Below, piece by piece: positions 20,329 to 29,088 of a DNA stretch of 45,754 bases. The position numbers were made by a program, and so were the translations under genes. Positions within the stretch are counted from its first letter, which is position 1, and every line of letters starts with the position of its first letter. Origin of the DNA: Actinobacteria bacterium Ga0077541 (GTDB lineage Bacteria > Actinomycetota > Thermoleophilia > Miltoncostaeales > Miltoncostaeaceae); the NCBI GenBank assembly GCA_001464995.1, contig LNEQ01000110.1, positions 1-45,754 of the forward strand, given 5' to 3'. The notes under the pieces are model-generated. The model made no database searches, was not told where the DNA came from, and saw only the letters and a program-made list of their open reading frames with translations.

Positions 20329-20493
20329 CTAGTGTCCTGAGTTGGAGGCTCGTGTGCGGTTCCCGAGCGAATCTCCCGCGAGGGGAGGACGCAGATCCAC
20401 GGCGATATCGGGAATATCGCCGTGGTCGAGGACGCTGCCTCGCGATGAGATGCAGCCGGGAAGCGTCACGATGTCTCCGACTCGGGACACTAG
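20329..20493. mobile_element. 165-bp foldback (MITE-like) element between rpsM and rpsK
   Basis: The outer 19 bases (20329-20347) and the reverse complement of 20475-20493 match at 17 of 19 positions. The inner 12 bases CCACGGCGATAT (20397-20408) pair perfectly with ATATCGCCGTGG (20414-20425) around a 5-base loop. Each arm is 80 bases, and the middle of the arms also pairs partly. Both ends read CTAG, so TA or CTAG could be a target duplication. The TAG stop of rpsM lies in one end. No transposase ORF is present. Co-transcribed, it would form one long hairpin in the alpha-operon mRNA. Confidence 0.72.
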
Positions 20494-20861
20494 CCCTTGC
20501 GCTGCTTGCTGACGGTGCGCTTGGGGCCCTTGCGCGTACGCGCGTTGGTCCTCGTGCGCTGGCCGCGCACCGGGAGGCCGCGCCGGTGGCGCAGGCCGCG
20601 GTAGCAACCGATCTCCATCAGGCGCTTCATGTCGTTCGAGCGCTCGCGGCGCAGGTCTCCCTCGACGATGAGCGTCTTCTCGATCACGTCACGCAGGCGC
20701 CCGACCTCTTCCTCGGTCAGGTCCCGGACGTAGGTGTCGCGGTTGATGCCCGTCGCCTCGAGGATCTTGTTGGCCGTGGGACGGCCGATCCCGAAGACGT
20801 ACGTGAGCCCGATCTCGACCCGCTTCTCGCGGGGGATGTTCACTCCGGCGATGCGCGCCAT
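20490..20861 (-). CDS. rpsM: 30S ribosomal protein S13 (uS13)
   Basis: 123 residues. [33 protein letters not shown] and the basic tail [20 protein letters not shown] are typical; the tail contacts tRNA in the P site. ATG 20861 shares one base with the rpmJ stop (TGATG). The stop codon TAG is supplied by the edge of the foldback element. Confidence 0.97.
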   Translation of the reverse strand: MARIAGVNIPREKRVEIGLTYVFGIGRPTANKILEATGINRDTYVRDLTEEEVGRLRDVIEKTLIVEGDLRRERSNDMKRLMEIGCYRGLRHRRGLPVRGQRTRTNARTRKGPKRTVSKQRKG

Positions 20862-20974
20862 CAGCCCTGGGTCTGCTTGTGTCGGGCGTTCTGGCAGATG
20901 ACGAGGAGCTTGCCGTGCCGCTTGATGACGCGGCACTTCTCGCAGATCGGCTTCACGGATGCACGGACCTTCAC
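20861..20974 (-). CDS. rpmJ: 50S ribosomal protein L36 (bL36), zinc form
   Basis: 37 residues from GTG 20974. [22 protein letters not shown] shows zinc ligands C11, C14, C27 and H32, so this is the cysteine-bearing form. The frame is open upstream with GTG AGC ATG preceded by GGGAGG at about 21045, which would add roughly 24 residues; since L36 is normally 37-38 residues, I keep the short form. infA, which usually precedes rpmJ, is absent. Confidence 0.93.
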   Translation of the reverse strand: MKVRASVKPICEKCRVIKRHGKLLVICQNARHKQTQG

Positions 20975-21065
20975 GACTCTTCCCCTGGAACCTGTCGGCC
21001 GGATCGGGTCCGGTGCGACGTTGGGCGCGGGCATGCTCACGGGAACCTCCCGCGAGCGGTCCGGA

Positions 21066-21074
21066 AGGATAGCA
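21066..21074 (-). promoter_or_regulatory. Extended -10 promoter before rpmJ
   Basis: TGCTATCCT matches the extended -10 pattern TGnTANNNT. Initiation near 21059 would restart alpha-operon transcription downstream of the CSLREA gene. The same TGCTA core precedes tuf and rpsL. Confidence 0.45.
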
Positions 21075-21078
21075 CGCG

Positions 21079-22836
21079 TCAGGATGCGATACGGAAGGCG
21101 CGCACCGCGGTGAGGGCGGGGGACGACCCCGTCCGGGGCAGGGTGACCACTAGGGTGTAGCGGCTGGCGGGCAGGGCCCGTCCGTTCAGCTTCCCGGAAA
21201 AGCGGATCAGGTTCTCGCCCGCGACCCCCTGACGGGTGAGCTTCCCCGGCAGGGTGACCTGGCGCGTGCACGACCGGGCGGCGCGGAGCTTGCGGGTCGG
21301 GGCGACGCAGCGACCCTTGGAGCGCTTGCCCGCGGCCGGGCGGCGGACCGTGAGGACGACCGTTCCGGCGGTGCCCAGGCGGAAGCGCACGTTGGTGCCG
21401 AGGGGCTTGCGGCCCGCGGCGCGGAAGGTGGCAGGGCCGAGCGTGAGCGCGCCGATCGTCCGGGTGCCGAGGGCCGCCGGGCCGCCGCCCGTGCCGGGGA
21501 CGCCGCCCGCCGAGGCGGCTCCGGGCTGGATCTCGACGGCGCCGAAGTCGCAGGCACCGAGCGCCGGGCGCGCCAGGCCGCGCTGATCTATGGCCGGGCA
21601 CCCGACGCCGGCGGCGTTGATCGCCGCGCTGCCGGCGCCCGGCAGCAGGGTGGACGTCGGGCCCCCGTTGTCCGCGAGCAGCCCGAGGCGCGGATCGCCG
21701 ACCGGTGATCCGGGGAGGCAGGCACCGTCGGGGCCGCTGAGGAGGTTGGGCACACTCGCGACCACCCCCCCGCAGCGCGGCTCAGGGTCGGCCAGGATCG
21801 AGGAGCCGACGATCGCCCCCGAGATCCCATTGGGGCCGGCCGAGCCCCCGCCGCGCACGTTACCGAGGAAGGTCGACCAGTCGACTAGCGCCTGCCCGCC
21901 GGATACGAAGACCGCGCCGCCGTTGCCGCCCGTCGGGTTCGGGGCTCCGGAACTGGTCCCCAGTCCCCCCGGGCCACCACGGTTCGAGGCGAATGTACTG
22001 CCGGTGATGGTCGCGGTGCCCGGCCCCACGGCGATGGCTCCGCCGTCGCCCCCGATCCCGCCGGGGCGGTCGACGGCCACCGCCTCTCTGCCCGCGCCTC
22101 CCGCGTTGCCCGCGAAGGTGCTCCTCGCGACGGACAGGGTCCCCGACGCGATGCGGATGGCTCCGCCGTCGCCCCCGTCCCCGCCCGGGAAGGAGCCGTC
22201 GCCGGCCCGGTTGTTGGTGAAGGTCGACTCGATCACCGTGACGGCCGCGGCGGCCCGGTTCCCGCTCCAGATCGCGCCGCCGTGCCCGCCCTCGTTCGAG
22301 CCGGCCTCGCCACGCGCCGCGGCGTTGTCGTCGAAGGCGACCCGGATCACGGTGAGACTGCCTTGGTTGCGCACGCCGGCCCCGCTGGCACCGGTGAAGT
22401 CAGGAAACCGGGCCCCGCGTACCGTGAGCCCTTCGAGGGTCAGATCACCGCTGGGCAAGACGTCGAAGGCCCGGTCCTCGGACCCCACCTGGATCACCGT
22501 CGCGCCCGCTCCGGCGCCGACAACGCGTAGTGCCGGACCGGTCACGTCGAGGTCCCCCGCGAAGCCCTGGTCCTCGTTGAACCCGATCGTCGTCAGGGTG
22601 AAGGTCCCGGCCGGGAGCACGACGACGTCGGCGCCCGAGCCCGCCGGGCAGCCCTGGACGGCACTGTCGTTGACCGCCGCGACCACGGCCTCGCGCAGCG
22701 AGCAGAGTCCGTCGCTGCCCGCGCCCGTGATCGGGCCGTCGATCGTCGTCGTGACTGGGATCGTCGCGCCGTGGGCGGCCACCGCCGTCGCGGCCAGGAC
22801 GACCCCGGTCAGGAGGATCCTGCAGAAAGCTCGCAT
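21079..22836 (-). CDS. Secreted CSLREA-domain right-handed beta-helix protein with choice-of-anchor domain
   Basis: 585 residues. The signal peptide ([21 protein letters not shown]) is followed by a CSLREA motif ([12 protein letters not shown]). Next come about 250 residues of Gly-rich beta-helix coils with repeated [12 protein letters not shown] / STFAGN / GGNGGAVFV units, then the choice-of-anchor signature [14 protein letters not shown] ... AINAAG ... DQRGLARP ... CDFGAVEI, and a basic beta-sandwich C-terminus. Such proteins are surface or secreted and often polysaccharide-related; the ligand is unknown. Unlike its neighbours it is not translation-related and sits exactly where infA belongs. 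TAGGGT ends 7 bases before the ATG, suggesting a private leaderless promoter. Confidence 0.85.
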   Translation of the reverse strand: MRAFCRILLTGVVLAATAVAAHGATIPVTTTIDGPITGAGSDGLCSLREAVVAAVNDSAVQGCPAGSGADVVVLPAGTFTLTTIGFNEDQGFAGDLDVTGPALRVVGAGAGATVIQVGSEDRAFDVLPSGDLTLEGLTVRGARFPDFTGASGAGVRNQGSLTVIRVAFDDNAAARGEAGSNEGGHGGAIWSGNRAAAAVTVIESTFTNNRAGDGSFPGGDGGDGGAIRIASGTLSVARSTFAGNAGGAGREAVAVDRPGGIGGDGGAIAVGPGTATITGSTFASNRGGPGGLGTSSGAPNPTGGNGGAVFVSGGQALVDWSTFLGNVRGGGSAGPNGISGAIVGSSILADPEPRCGGVVASVPNLLSGPDGACLPGSPVGDPRLGLLADNGGPTSTLLPGAGSAAINAAGVGCPAIDQRGLARPALGACDFGAVEIQPGAASAGGVPGTGGGPAALGTRTIGALTLGPATFRAAGRKPLGTNVRFRLGTAGTVVLTVRRPAAGKRSKGRCVAPTRKLRAARSCTRQVTLPGKLTRQGVAGENLIRFSGKLNGRALPASRYTLVVTLPRTGSSPALTAVRAFRIAS

Positions 22837-22843
22837 GACGGCG

Positions 22844-22849
22844 ACCCTA
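22844..22849 (-). promoter_or_regulatory. -10 of a leaderless promoter for the CSLREA gene
   Basis: TAGGGT with a 7-base gap to ATG 22836, and no Shine-Dalgarno sequence. Upstream, the spacer from map carries GGCGCCCGCC twice and can fold as GGCGCC/GGCGCC, possibly a map terminator. Confidence 0.4.
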
Positions 22850-22881
22850 TGGCGGGCGCCGCGGCGGGCGCCACCCCCCCA

Positions 22882-23712
22882 TCAGGAGAGTGTCAGGATC
22901 CTCGGCCCGTCGGCGGTGACGGCGACGGTGTGCTCCCAGTGGGCGGAGAGCGTGCCGTCCCGGGTGGAGATCGTCCAGCCGTCCTCGGCGAGGATCACCT
23001 CGTGGTGCCCGACGTTGACCATCGGCTCGATGGCGATCACCAGACCGTCGGTCAGCTCGGCACCGGTGCCGGGGCGGCCGACGTTCGGCACCTGCGGCTC
23101 CTCGTGCATCGAACGGCCGACGCCGTGGCCGACCAGGCTCTGGACCACCGAGAAGCCGGCGGCCTCCACCTCGGTCTGCACCGCGTGGCCGATGTCGCCG
23201 ACGTGGTTGCCCGGCAGGCAGGCGGCGATGCCGCGCTCGAGGGAGACGCGCGTCACCTCGATCAGGCGCGAGGCGATCGGCGACACCGTGCCGATGCCGT
23301 AGGTGCGCGCGGCGTCCGACACCCAGCCGTCGAGGATCACGCCGACGTCGATGGCGAGGACGTCGCCGTCGCGCAGCGCGTAGGCGCCGGGGATGCCGTG
23401 GACGACGGCGTCGTTGACCGAGGCGCAGATCGAGGCGGGGTACGGCGTCGGACCCGGGTAGCCCTTGAACGCCGGCACGCCCCCGCGGGAGCGGATCAGC
23501 TCCTCGGCGACCGCGTCGAGGTGCGCCGTCGTGACCCCGACGCCCAGCTCGGCCGCCAGGGCCTCGTGGCACTCGGCGAGCACGGCGCCCGACGCCGCCA
23601 TGGCGTCGAGCTCCGCCGGGGTCTTCAGGATCGGGCCCCTGCTGCGGCGGGAGGAGGCCGTGGCCGGTCTAGCCGGTCGGCGTCGTCGGGATGTGCGCGA
23701 CGATCTGGCCAT
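22882..23712 (-). CDS. map: Methionine aminopeptidase, type I
   Basis: Removes N-terminal Met from nascent proteins. 276 residues with the five metal ligands D122 (AIDVGV), D133 (WVSDAA), H196 (VGHGVG), E229 (AIEPMV) and E260 (HWEHT), and substrate-binding H105 (VVHGI). The only usable start is ATG 23712, giving an Arg/Ser-rich extension of about 26 residues before the usual ILKTPAEL beginning and a 44-base overlap with adk; GAGG lies 3 bases before it. No ATG, GTG or TTG lies closer to the domain. Confidence 0.95.
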   Translation of the reverse strand: MARSSRTSRRRRPARPATASSRRSRGPILKTPAELDAMAASGAVLAECHEALAAELGVGVTTAHLDAVAEELIRSRGGVPAFKGYPGPTPYPASICASVNDAVVHGIPGAYALRDGDVLAIDVGVILDGWVSDAARTYGIGTVSPIASRLIEVTRVSLERGIAACLPGNHVGDIGHAVQTEVEAAGFSVVQSLVGHGVGRSMHEEPQVPNVGRPGTGAELTDGLVIAIEPMVNVGHHEVILAEDGWTISTRDGTLSAHWEHTVAVTADGPRILTLS

Positions 23713-24328
23713 AGACCTCGTCCGGCGTACGCTCGCCGTCGACCTCGCGCAGGAGGCCGCGGGCGCGGTAGTAGTCGATGAGCGGAGCGGTCTGCTCCTC
23801 GTACACCGACAGGCGGTTCACCACGGTCTCGGGGCGATCGTCCTCGCGCTGGTAGAGATCGCACGTGCCACCGGCGGTCGGGCACTCGCCCCCGTCGTAG
23901 GGGTTGAAGACCTCGTGGAAGGAGCGGCCGCAGCGGCGGCAGATCCAGCGGCCGGCGAGCCGGCGCACCAGCTCGTCGCGGGAGACGGCGATGGAGACGA
24001 CCGCGTCGAGCGGGAGCCCGAGGTCCGTCAGCATCGCGTCGAGGGCGTCGGCCTGCGGCGCCGAGCGGGGGAAGCCGTCGAGCAGGAAGCTCGGGTTGGC
24101 ACCCCCGGCCAGCTTCTCGCGGATCATCCCGACGACGACGGCGTCGGGCACCAGCTCGCCCGCGTCCATGAAGCGCTTGGCCTCGCGGCCCAGGTCGCTG
24201 CCGGAGGCGACCGCGGCGCGCAGCAGGTCGCCGGTCGAGAGGTGCAGGAGGTGGTGTTCGCCACCCAGGCGCTCGGCCTGGGTGCCCTTCCCGGCTCCGG
24301 GCGGGCCGAGGAGGATGAGCCGGGCTAT
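23669..24328 (-). CDS. adk: Adenylate kinase, apparent ATA start
   Basis: Balances ATP + AMP with 2 ADP. 219 residues: P-loop LILLGPPGAGKGTQ (residues 4-17), STGDLLRAAV, DGFPRS, a LID domain with CRRCGRSFHEVFNP, and LYQREDDRPETVVNRL. The LID zinc site is irregular: after the first CxxC the region reads ECPTAGGTCDLYQ rather than the usual CDxCGG. No ATG, GTG or TTG occurs near the beginning. The ATA at 24328 (I-ARLILLGPPG) overlaps the secY stop as ATAG and has GAGGGG 8 bases upstream, so I take it as the start; a sequencing error for ATG is the alternative. Confidence 0.92.
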   Translation of the reverse strand: MARLILLGPPGAGKGTQAERLGGEHHLLHLSTGDLLRAAVASGSDLGREAKRFMDAGELVPDAVVVGMIREKLAGGANPSFLLDGFPRSAPQADALDAMLTDLGLPLDAVVSIAVSRDELVRRLAGRWICRRCGRSFHEVFNPYDGGECPTAGGTCDLYQREDDRPETVVNRLSVYEEQTAPLIDYYRARGLLREVDGERTPDEVYGQIVAHIPTTPTG

Positions 24329-25587
24329 TTCAGGAACCCCTCGTACGAGCGCATCATCAGCTGGGCCTCCATCTGGCGCATGGTGTCGAGTGCCACGCCG
24401 ACCACGATCAGGATCGACGTTCCGCCGAGGACCCCGAAGAAGGCGCTCGACTCCGGCAGGTACCGGAAGACGATGTTCGGGAGCTCGGCGATGATCGCGA
24501 GGTAGATCGCCCCGGGGAGCGTCAGCCGCGTCAGGACGCGGTCGAGGTAGACCGCGGTGGGACGCCCGGGACGGACGCCCGGGATGAAGCCGCCGTACTT
24601 CTTCAGGTTGTCGGCCTGCTCGACGGGGTTGAACTGCACCGCCGTGTAGAAGTACGTGAAGAGGACGATCAGGATCGCCTCGAAGATGATGTAGTACCAC
24701 GAGCCCGGCGCCAGGAGGTCGGAGACGTCCTGGAAGAAGGAGTTCTGGCCCCCGAGCTCGGCGAGCGTCGGCGGCAGGATCACCACCGACGAGGCGAAGA
24801 TCACCGGGATGACGCCCGCCATGTTCACGCGCAGGGGCATGTAGGTGGTGCCGCCCGAGGTCTGACGCCGCCCGACGACGCGCTTGGCGTACTGGATCGG
24901 GATGCGGCGCTGGCCCTCGTTGATGAAGACCACGGCCACCACCACCGCCATCGCGATGCTGAGGATCAGCACCTGCGAGATGGGCGGCAGCGTCAGCCAG
25001 CCCTCCACGGCGGAGGGCACCGACGCGACGATGCTGGCGAAGATGAGGAGCGAGATGCCGTTGCCGACCCCGCGCTGGGTGATGAGCTCGCCCAGCCACA
25101 TCAGCAGCACCGTGCCCGCGGTGACCGACAGCACGATCAGGTAGAAGCGCCCCGGCGTGAACCCGGGCAGCGCGTCCTGCGAGCGGAAGTAGAGGACGTA
25201 GGCCATCGACTGCAGCAGCGCCAGGACGACGGTGAAGTAGCGCGTGTACTGCGTGATCTTCTGCTGGCCGCTCTCGCCCTCCTTCTGGAGCTTCTCCAGG
25301 GAGGGGATCACCACCGTCATCAGCTGCAGGATGATGCTCGCGGTGATGTACGGCATGATGCCGAGCGCGAAGACGGCGAACCGCGTGAGCGCGCCGCCCG
25401 CGAACAGGTTGAGGAAGTCGAGCAGGCGGCTGCCGCGCTCGTCGAGAGCGGCCTGGAGCGCGTCCAGGTCGATCCCGGGCGTCGGCACGAAGGAGCCGAA
25501 CCGGTAGACCAACAGGATGAAGGCCGTGAAGAGGAGCTTCTTGCGAAGCTCCGGCGAGCGGAGCGACGTGAGGATCGTCTTGAGCAT
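24325..25587 (-). CDS. secY: Preprotein translocase subunit SecY
   Basis: 420 residues with ten predicted membrane helices, the central pore of the Sec channel for protein export. LVYRFGSFVPTPGID after helix 1, GIMPYITASIILQL, the cytoplasmic C4/C5-loop residues (KRVVGRRQTSGGTTYMPLRVNMAGVIPVIFA region) and GGTSILIVVGVALDTMRQME near the end are diagnostic. It follows rplO by 11 bases. It serves the many secreted proteins in this window. Confidence 0.98.
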   Translation of the reverse strand: MLKTILTSLRSPELRKKLLFTAFILLVYRFGSFVPTPGIDLDALQAALDERGSRLLDFLNLFAGGALTRFAVFALGIMPYITASIILQLMTVVIPSLEKLQKEGESGQQKITQYTRYFTVVLALLQSMAYVLYFRSQDALPGFTPGRFYLIVLSVTAGTVLLMWLGELITQRGVGNGISLLIFASIVASVPSAVEGWLTLPPISQVLILSIAMAVVVAVVFINEGQRRIPIQYAKRVVGRRQTSGGTTYMPLRVNMAGVIPVIFASSVVILPPTLAELGGQNSFFQDVSDLLAPGSWYYIIFEAILIVLFTYFYTAVQFNPVEQADNLKKYGGFIPGVRPGRPTAVYLDRVLTRLTLPGAIYLAIIAELPNIVFRYLPESSAFFGVLGGTSILIVVGVALDTMRQMEAQLMMRSYEGFLK

Positions 25588-25598
25588 CCGCTCCCTCC

Positions 25599-26129
25599 CT
25601 ACTCGGTCGCGGCCTCGCCGATGATCTCGACGGTTCCGCCGGCGGCCTCGATCTTGGTCACGGCGGCGGCGGATGCGGCGTGCACCCTCACCGTCAGCGC
25701 GCGGTCGATCTCACCCTGGGCGAGCAGCTTGACGGGCCAGTCGCGGTTCGCGTTGTTCTTCACGAGGCCCTTGGAGACGAGCGCCTCGAGATCCACGGTG
25801 GCGCCCGCGTCGAAGACGTCGAGGCGGCCGACGTTGACCGGCACCGAGTGCGTGCGGAACGGGCCCATCGGCATCGACATCTTGCGGTTGGAGCCGCGCA
25901 GCTTGCCCTGCTGCATCTGGATCGGGGTCTGGCCGCCCTGGTAGCCCTGGCGCACACCGCCGCCGGCGCGGGAGCCGAGCCCCTTCTGGCCACGTCCGGA
26001 CGTCTTGCCGGTGCCCGAGCCGATGCCGCGCCCGATGCGCTTGCGCGGGCGCTTGGCGCCGGGCCGCGGGGAGAGCTTGTCGAGGCGGATGTCCTCGGCG
26101 GGCGTCTCGGGGATCTCGGCGCTAGCCAT
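25599..26129 (-). CDS. rplO: 50S ribosomal protein L15 (uL15)
   Basis: 176 residues, slightly longer than usual because of an acidic N-terminus ([12 protein letters not shown]). KRIGRGIGSGTGKTSGRGQKG and GGQTPIQMQQGKLRG are diagnostic. The start overlaps the rpmD stop by eight bases. Confidence 0.97.
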   Translation of the reverse strand: MASAEIPETPAEDIRLDKLSPRPGAKRPRKRIGRGIGSGTGKTSGRGQKGLGSRAGGGVRQGYQGGQTPIQMQQGKLRGSNRKMSMPMGPFRTHSVPVNVGRLDVFDAGATVDLEALVSKGLVKNNANRDWPVKLLAQGEIDRALTVRVHAASAAAVTKIEAAGGTVEIIGEAATE

Positions 26130-26310
26130 TCTTGGCCTCCTTCACGTCCACCAGCCGGGAGACCATGCGGAGCATGCCCTGGAGCTGGGGGGAGTCGTCG
26201 TGCTCGACGGTGTGGCCGATGCGGCGCAGCCCGAGGGCCCGCAGGGTGCCGCGGTGGCGCTCCTGGGTACCGATCTTCGAGCGGACCTGGGTGATGACGA
26301 GGCGGCTCAC
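26122..26310 (-). CDS. rpmD: 50S ribosomal protein L30 (uL30)
   Basis: 62 residues from GTG 26310. [20 protein letters not shown] and [20 protein letters not shown] match the bacterial family. The GTG overlaps the rpsE stop (GTGA), and its own stop overlaps rplO. Confidence 0.96.
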   Translation of the reverse strand: MSRLVITQVRSKIGTQERHRGTLRALGLRRIGHTVEHDDSPQLQGMLRMVSRLVDVKEAKNG

Positions 26311-26891
26311 TCGGACACCGCGCCCGCGCCGACGGCCTCGGTCGCCGGAGCGCCCGAACCGGTGGAGGCGGTGCCGAACAGCACCTCGGAGACCGACTTC
26401 TCGCGCAGCGCGGCGACCTCCTCGGGGCGACGGAGGGACTTGAGCCCCGCCACGGTCGCCGCGACCAGGTTGACCGGATTGCTGGTACCGAGCGACTTGG
26501 TGAGGATGTCGCGGATGCCGGCGAGCTCGAGCACGGCGCGCACGCCGCCGCCCGCGATGACGCCGGTACCCTCGGAGGCCGGCTTCATGAAGACCTTGCC
26601 GGCGCCCGAGCGGCCGAGGACCTGATGCGTGATCGTGGTCCGGTACTTGGGCACGCGGAACAGGTTCTTCTTGGCGTCCTCGACGGCCTTCTGGATGGCC
26701 ACGGGGACCTCCTTGGCCTTCCCGTGACCGACGCCGACCGTGTCGACCTCGTTCCCGACCACGACGAGCGCGGAGAACGAGAAGCGCCGGCCGCCCTTGA
26801 CGACCTTCGCGACGCGGTTGACCTGGACGACGCGCTCGTTGAGCTCGAGCCCGTCCGGATTGATCTTTGCCCCTCGGCGTACCTCAGCCAC
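26307..26891 (-). CDS. rpsE: 30S ribosomal protein S5 (uS5)
   Basis: 194 residues: [34 protein letters not shown] and [19 protein letters not shown] mark the two domains. It helps keep decoding accurate. The C-terminal 25 residues are Ala/Gly/Thr-rich and not conserved. Confidence 0.97.
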   Translation of the reverse strand: MAEVRRGAKINPDGLELNERVVQVNRVAKVVKGGRRFSFSALVVVGNEVDTVGVGHGKAKEVPVAIQKAVEDAKKNLFRVPKYRTTITHQVLGRSGAGKVFMKPASEGTGVIAGGGVRAVLELAGIRDILTKSLGTSNPVNLVAATVAGLKSLRRPEEVAALREKSVSEVLFGTASTGSGAPATEAVGAGAVSE

Positions 26892-26915
26892 GTGTGCTCA
26901 CCCTCTGCCTGGAAA

Positions 26916-27266
26916 CTAGAACTCGAGCCCGCCCTCGCGGGCCCCGTCGGCGAGCGACTTGACGCGCCCGTGGTACTTGTAGCCGCCGCGGTCGAAGACG
27001 ACCCGCTCGATGCCGGCGTCCTTGGCCCGCTGGGCGAGCAGCTTGCCCACCTCGGCGGCCGCGGGACCCTTCGCGAGGCCGCGGAGCGCGGCCTCGTGCG
27101 ACCCGGCCGCCGCCAGCGTGTGGCCGCGGTCGTCGTCGATGATCTGGGCGTAGATGCGCTTGTTCGACCGCGACACCGCGAGACGGGGGCGCTCGGCCGA
27201 GCCGACGACGCTCCCGCGGATCCTGCGGTGGCGCCGGAGGCGCGCTTCGAGTGTGGTGATGCTCAT
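26916..27266 (-). CDS. rplR: 50S ribosomal protein L18 (uL18)
   Basis: 116 residues; [20 protein letters not shown] and [27 protein letters not shown] are typical of the 5S rRNA-binding protein. The start overlaps the rplF stop by four bases; a 24-base gap leads to rpsE. Confidence 0.97.
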   Translation of the reverse strand: MSITTLEARLRRHRRIRGSVVGSAERPRLAVSRSNKRIYAQIIDDDRGHTLAAAGSHEAALRGLAKGPAAAEVGKLLAQRAKDAGIERVVFDRGGYKYHGRVKSLADGAREGGLEF

Positions 27267-27799
27267 GCTCTCTTACCGACCTTGCGCCGAACGGCTTCGC
27301 CCGCGTAGCGGATGCCCTTGCCCTTGTACGGCTCGGGGGGACGCACCTGACGGATCTTCGCGGCGATCTGGCCGACCGCCTGCTTGTCGATCCCGCGCAC
27401 GATGACCTGGGTGGGCGCCGGGACGTCGAACGCGATCCCCTCGGGGGGCTCGATGGTAACAGGGTGCGAGTAGCCGACCGCCATCTCCAGGGTCGTGCCC
27501 TTGAGCTGCGCGCGGTAACCGACACCGACGATCTCGAGCTGGCGCTCGAAGCCGTTGCTCACGCCCTCGACCATGTTGGCCACGAGCGTTCGCGACAGGC
27601 CGTGCAGCGCGCGGTGCGGCCCGCGGTCGGTCGGCCGGGTGACCAGAAGGGTCCCGTCGTCCTCGCGGTTGATGCGGATGGGCTCGACGACGGTGTGGCG
27701 CAGCTCCCCGCGGGGGCCGTTCACCACGACCTTCTGGCCGTCGATCTCCACCGTGACCCCGTCGGGGACGGGAATCGGTGCGCGTCCGATTCTGCTCAT
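27263..27799 (-). CDS. rplF: 50S ribosomal protein L6 (uL6)
   Basis: 178 residues starting [33 protein letters not shown] and the C-terminal [18 protein letters not shown] are diagnostic; it lies near the factor-binding stalk. ATG 27799 is 16 bases after the rpsH stop; the longer in-frame version would overlap rpsH. Confidence 0.97.
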   Translation of the reverse strand: MSRIGRAPIPVPDGVTVEIDGQKVVVNGPRGELRHTVVEPIRINREDDGTLLVTRPTDRGPHRALHGLSRTLVANMVEGVSNGFERQLEIVGVGYRAQLKGTTLEMAVGYSHPVTIEPPEGIAFDVPAPTQVIVRGIDKQAVGQIAAKIRQVRPPEPYKGKGIRYAGEAVRRKVGKRA

Positions 27800-27815
27800 G
27801 TGATCCGGTCTCCTC

Positions 27816-28211
27816 TCACCACACCGAGCAGATGACCTCGCCGCCGATACCCCGGCGACGGGCCTCGTGCCCGGTGATGACGCCCTGCGACGTCGAGATG
27901 ACCGAGATCCCCATGCCACCGAGGACCCGCGGAATGGACGTACGGTCGACGTAGACGCGCCGGCCGGGCTTCGAGATGCGCTGGATGCCGCTGATCACGC
28001 GGCGGCGGTCGCGCGAGTACTTGAGCTTGACCACCAGGTCGGTCCCGACGCGCCCCTCGCGGAGCTCGTAGTCGGTGATGTAGCCCTGCTCCTTCAGCAC
28101 CTGGGCGACACTCGCCTTCATGGTGCTGCCGGGCATCTCCACGGCGTCGTGGAGGGCGGTGTTCGCGTTGCGGATGCGCGTCAGCATGTCCGCGATGGGG
28201 TCGGTCATCAT
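27816..28211 (-). CDS. rpsH: 30S ribosomal protein S8 (uS8)
   Basis: 131 residues. [15 protein letters not shown] at the N-terminus and [31 protein letters not shown] at the C-terminus include the rRNA-binding loop. Two adjacent ATG codons (28211 and 28208) could both start it. In E. coli S8 represses the spc operon. Confidence 0.97.
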   Translation of the reverse strand: MMTDPIADMLTRIRNANTALHDAVEMPGSTMKASVAQVLKEQGYITDYELREGRVGTDLVVKLKYSRDRRRVISGIQRISKPGRRVYVDRTSIPRVLGGMGISVISTSQGVITGHEARRRGIGGEVICSVW

Positions 28212-28221
28212 CGGCGGACCC

Positions 28222-28407
28222 CTACCAGCTGCTCTTGGTCATGCCCGGGATGACCCCGGCATGGGCCGACTGACGGAGGCAGATCCGGCACAGGCCGAAC
28301 TTGCGGAAGACGGCGCGCGAGCGTCCGCAGCTGTGGCAGCGCGTGTACTGCTGGGTCGGGTACTTCGGCGTACGGGACGCCTTCACCCGAAGGCTGGTCT
28401 TTGCCAC
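28222..28407 (-). CDS. rpsN: 30S ribosomal protein S14 type Z (uS14), zinc form
   Basis: 61 residues from GTG 28407. [24 protein letters not shown] carries the two CxxC pairs that bind zinc, as in the short Gram-positive/Thermus S14. Located between rplE and rpsH as usual, with 9-10 base gaps. Confidence 0.97.
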   Translation of the reverse strand: MAKTSLRVKASRTPKYPTQQYTRCHSCGRSRAVFRKFGLCRICLRQSAHAGVIPGMTKSSW

Positions 28408-28416
28408 GATTCTCCT

Positions 28417-29088
28417 CTAACGCCGGCCGCGGCCGAACTTCTTCTGCTTGCGCCGACGGCGGGCTGCCCGCTCCTCGGCCGTGTAGCCCTCCGCGCGGAA
28501 CGGCATGCCGAGGTGACGGAGCAGCGCCCGCCCCTCCTCGTCGGTGCCGGCGGAGGTGGTGATCGTCACGTTGAGGCCGCGCACGGCGTCGACGTTGTCG
28601 TAGTCGATCTCGGGGAAGATGGTCTGCTCACGCAGGCCGAGGTTGTAGTTACCGCGACCGTCGAAGCCGTCCGGGTTGATGCCCCGGAAGTCACGGATAC
28701 GCGGCAGGGCGACCGAGTTGAGCCGGTCGAGGAACTCCCACATGCGGTTGCCGCGCAGCGTGACCTTGCACCCGATGGCCATGCCCTCGCGCAGCTTGAA
28801 CTGGGCGATCGACTTGCGGGCGCGCGTGATGCACGGCCGCTGGCCGGCGATGATCCCCATCTGCTCGACGGCCTCGTCGAGGGCCTTGCTGTTGGTCTTG
28901 GCCTCGCCCACGCCCATGCTCAGCGTGATCTTCTCGAGCTTGGGGTGCTGCATCGGCGACCGGTAGCCGAACTCCTCCTGGAGCTTCGGGCGGATGTCCG
29001 TCTCGTAGGTCGTCTTGAGGCGCGCGGTCGGCCCGGCCTGGTTGCCGGCCGGTGCGGCCACGGTGGTCTCTGCGGTCTCGTCGGCCAT
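28417..29088 (-). CDS. rplE: 50S ribosomal protein L5 (uL5)
   Basis: 223 residues, longer than the usual 180 or so because of an N-terminal extension ([18 protein letters not shown]) and a very basic tail ([18 protein letters not shown]). The core [37 protein letters not shown] and FPEIDYD matches the 5S rRNA-binding family. The ATG shares a base with the rplX stop. Confidence 0.96.
   Translation of the reverse strand: MADETAETTVAAPAGNQAGPTARLKTTYETDIRPKLQEEFGYRSPMQHPKLEKITLSMGVGEAKTNSKALDEAVEQMGIIAGQRPCITRARKSIAQFKLREGMAIGCKVTLRGNRMWEFLDRLNSVALPRIRDFRGINPDGFDGRGNYNLGLREQTIFPEIDYDNVDAVRGLNVTITTSAGTDEEGRALLRHLGMPFRAEGYTAEERAARRRRKQKKFGRGRR

Noticed and set aside
20329-20607. 92-codon minus-strand frame across the foldback element and the rpsM 3' end
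   Set aside because: Half of it is an alternative frame of rpsM and the rest is the palindrome; no independent start site or domain.
20975-21078. A very short infA hidden before rpmJ
   Set aside because: Only about 104 bases are available and no S1-like OB-fold sequence is readable on either strand.
21850-22320. Possible CRISPR-like or tandem repeat from the periodic GC-rich pattern
   Set aside because: The periodicity is the Gly-rich beta-helix coding repeat; units vary in length and sequence with no repeat-spacer structure.
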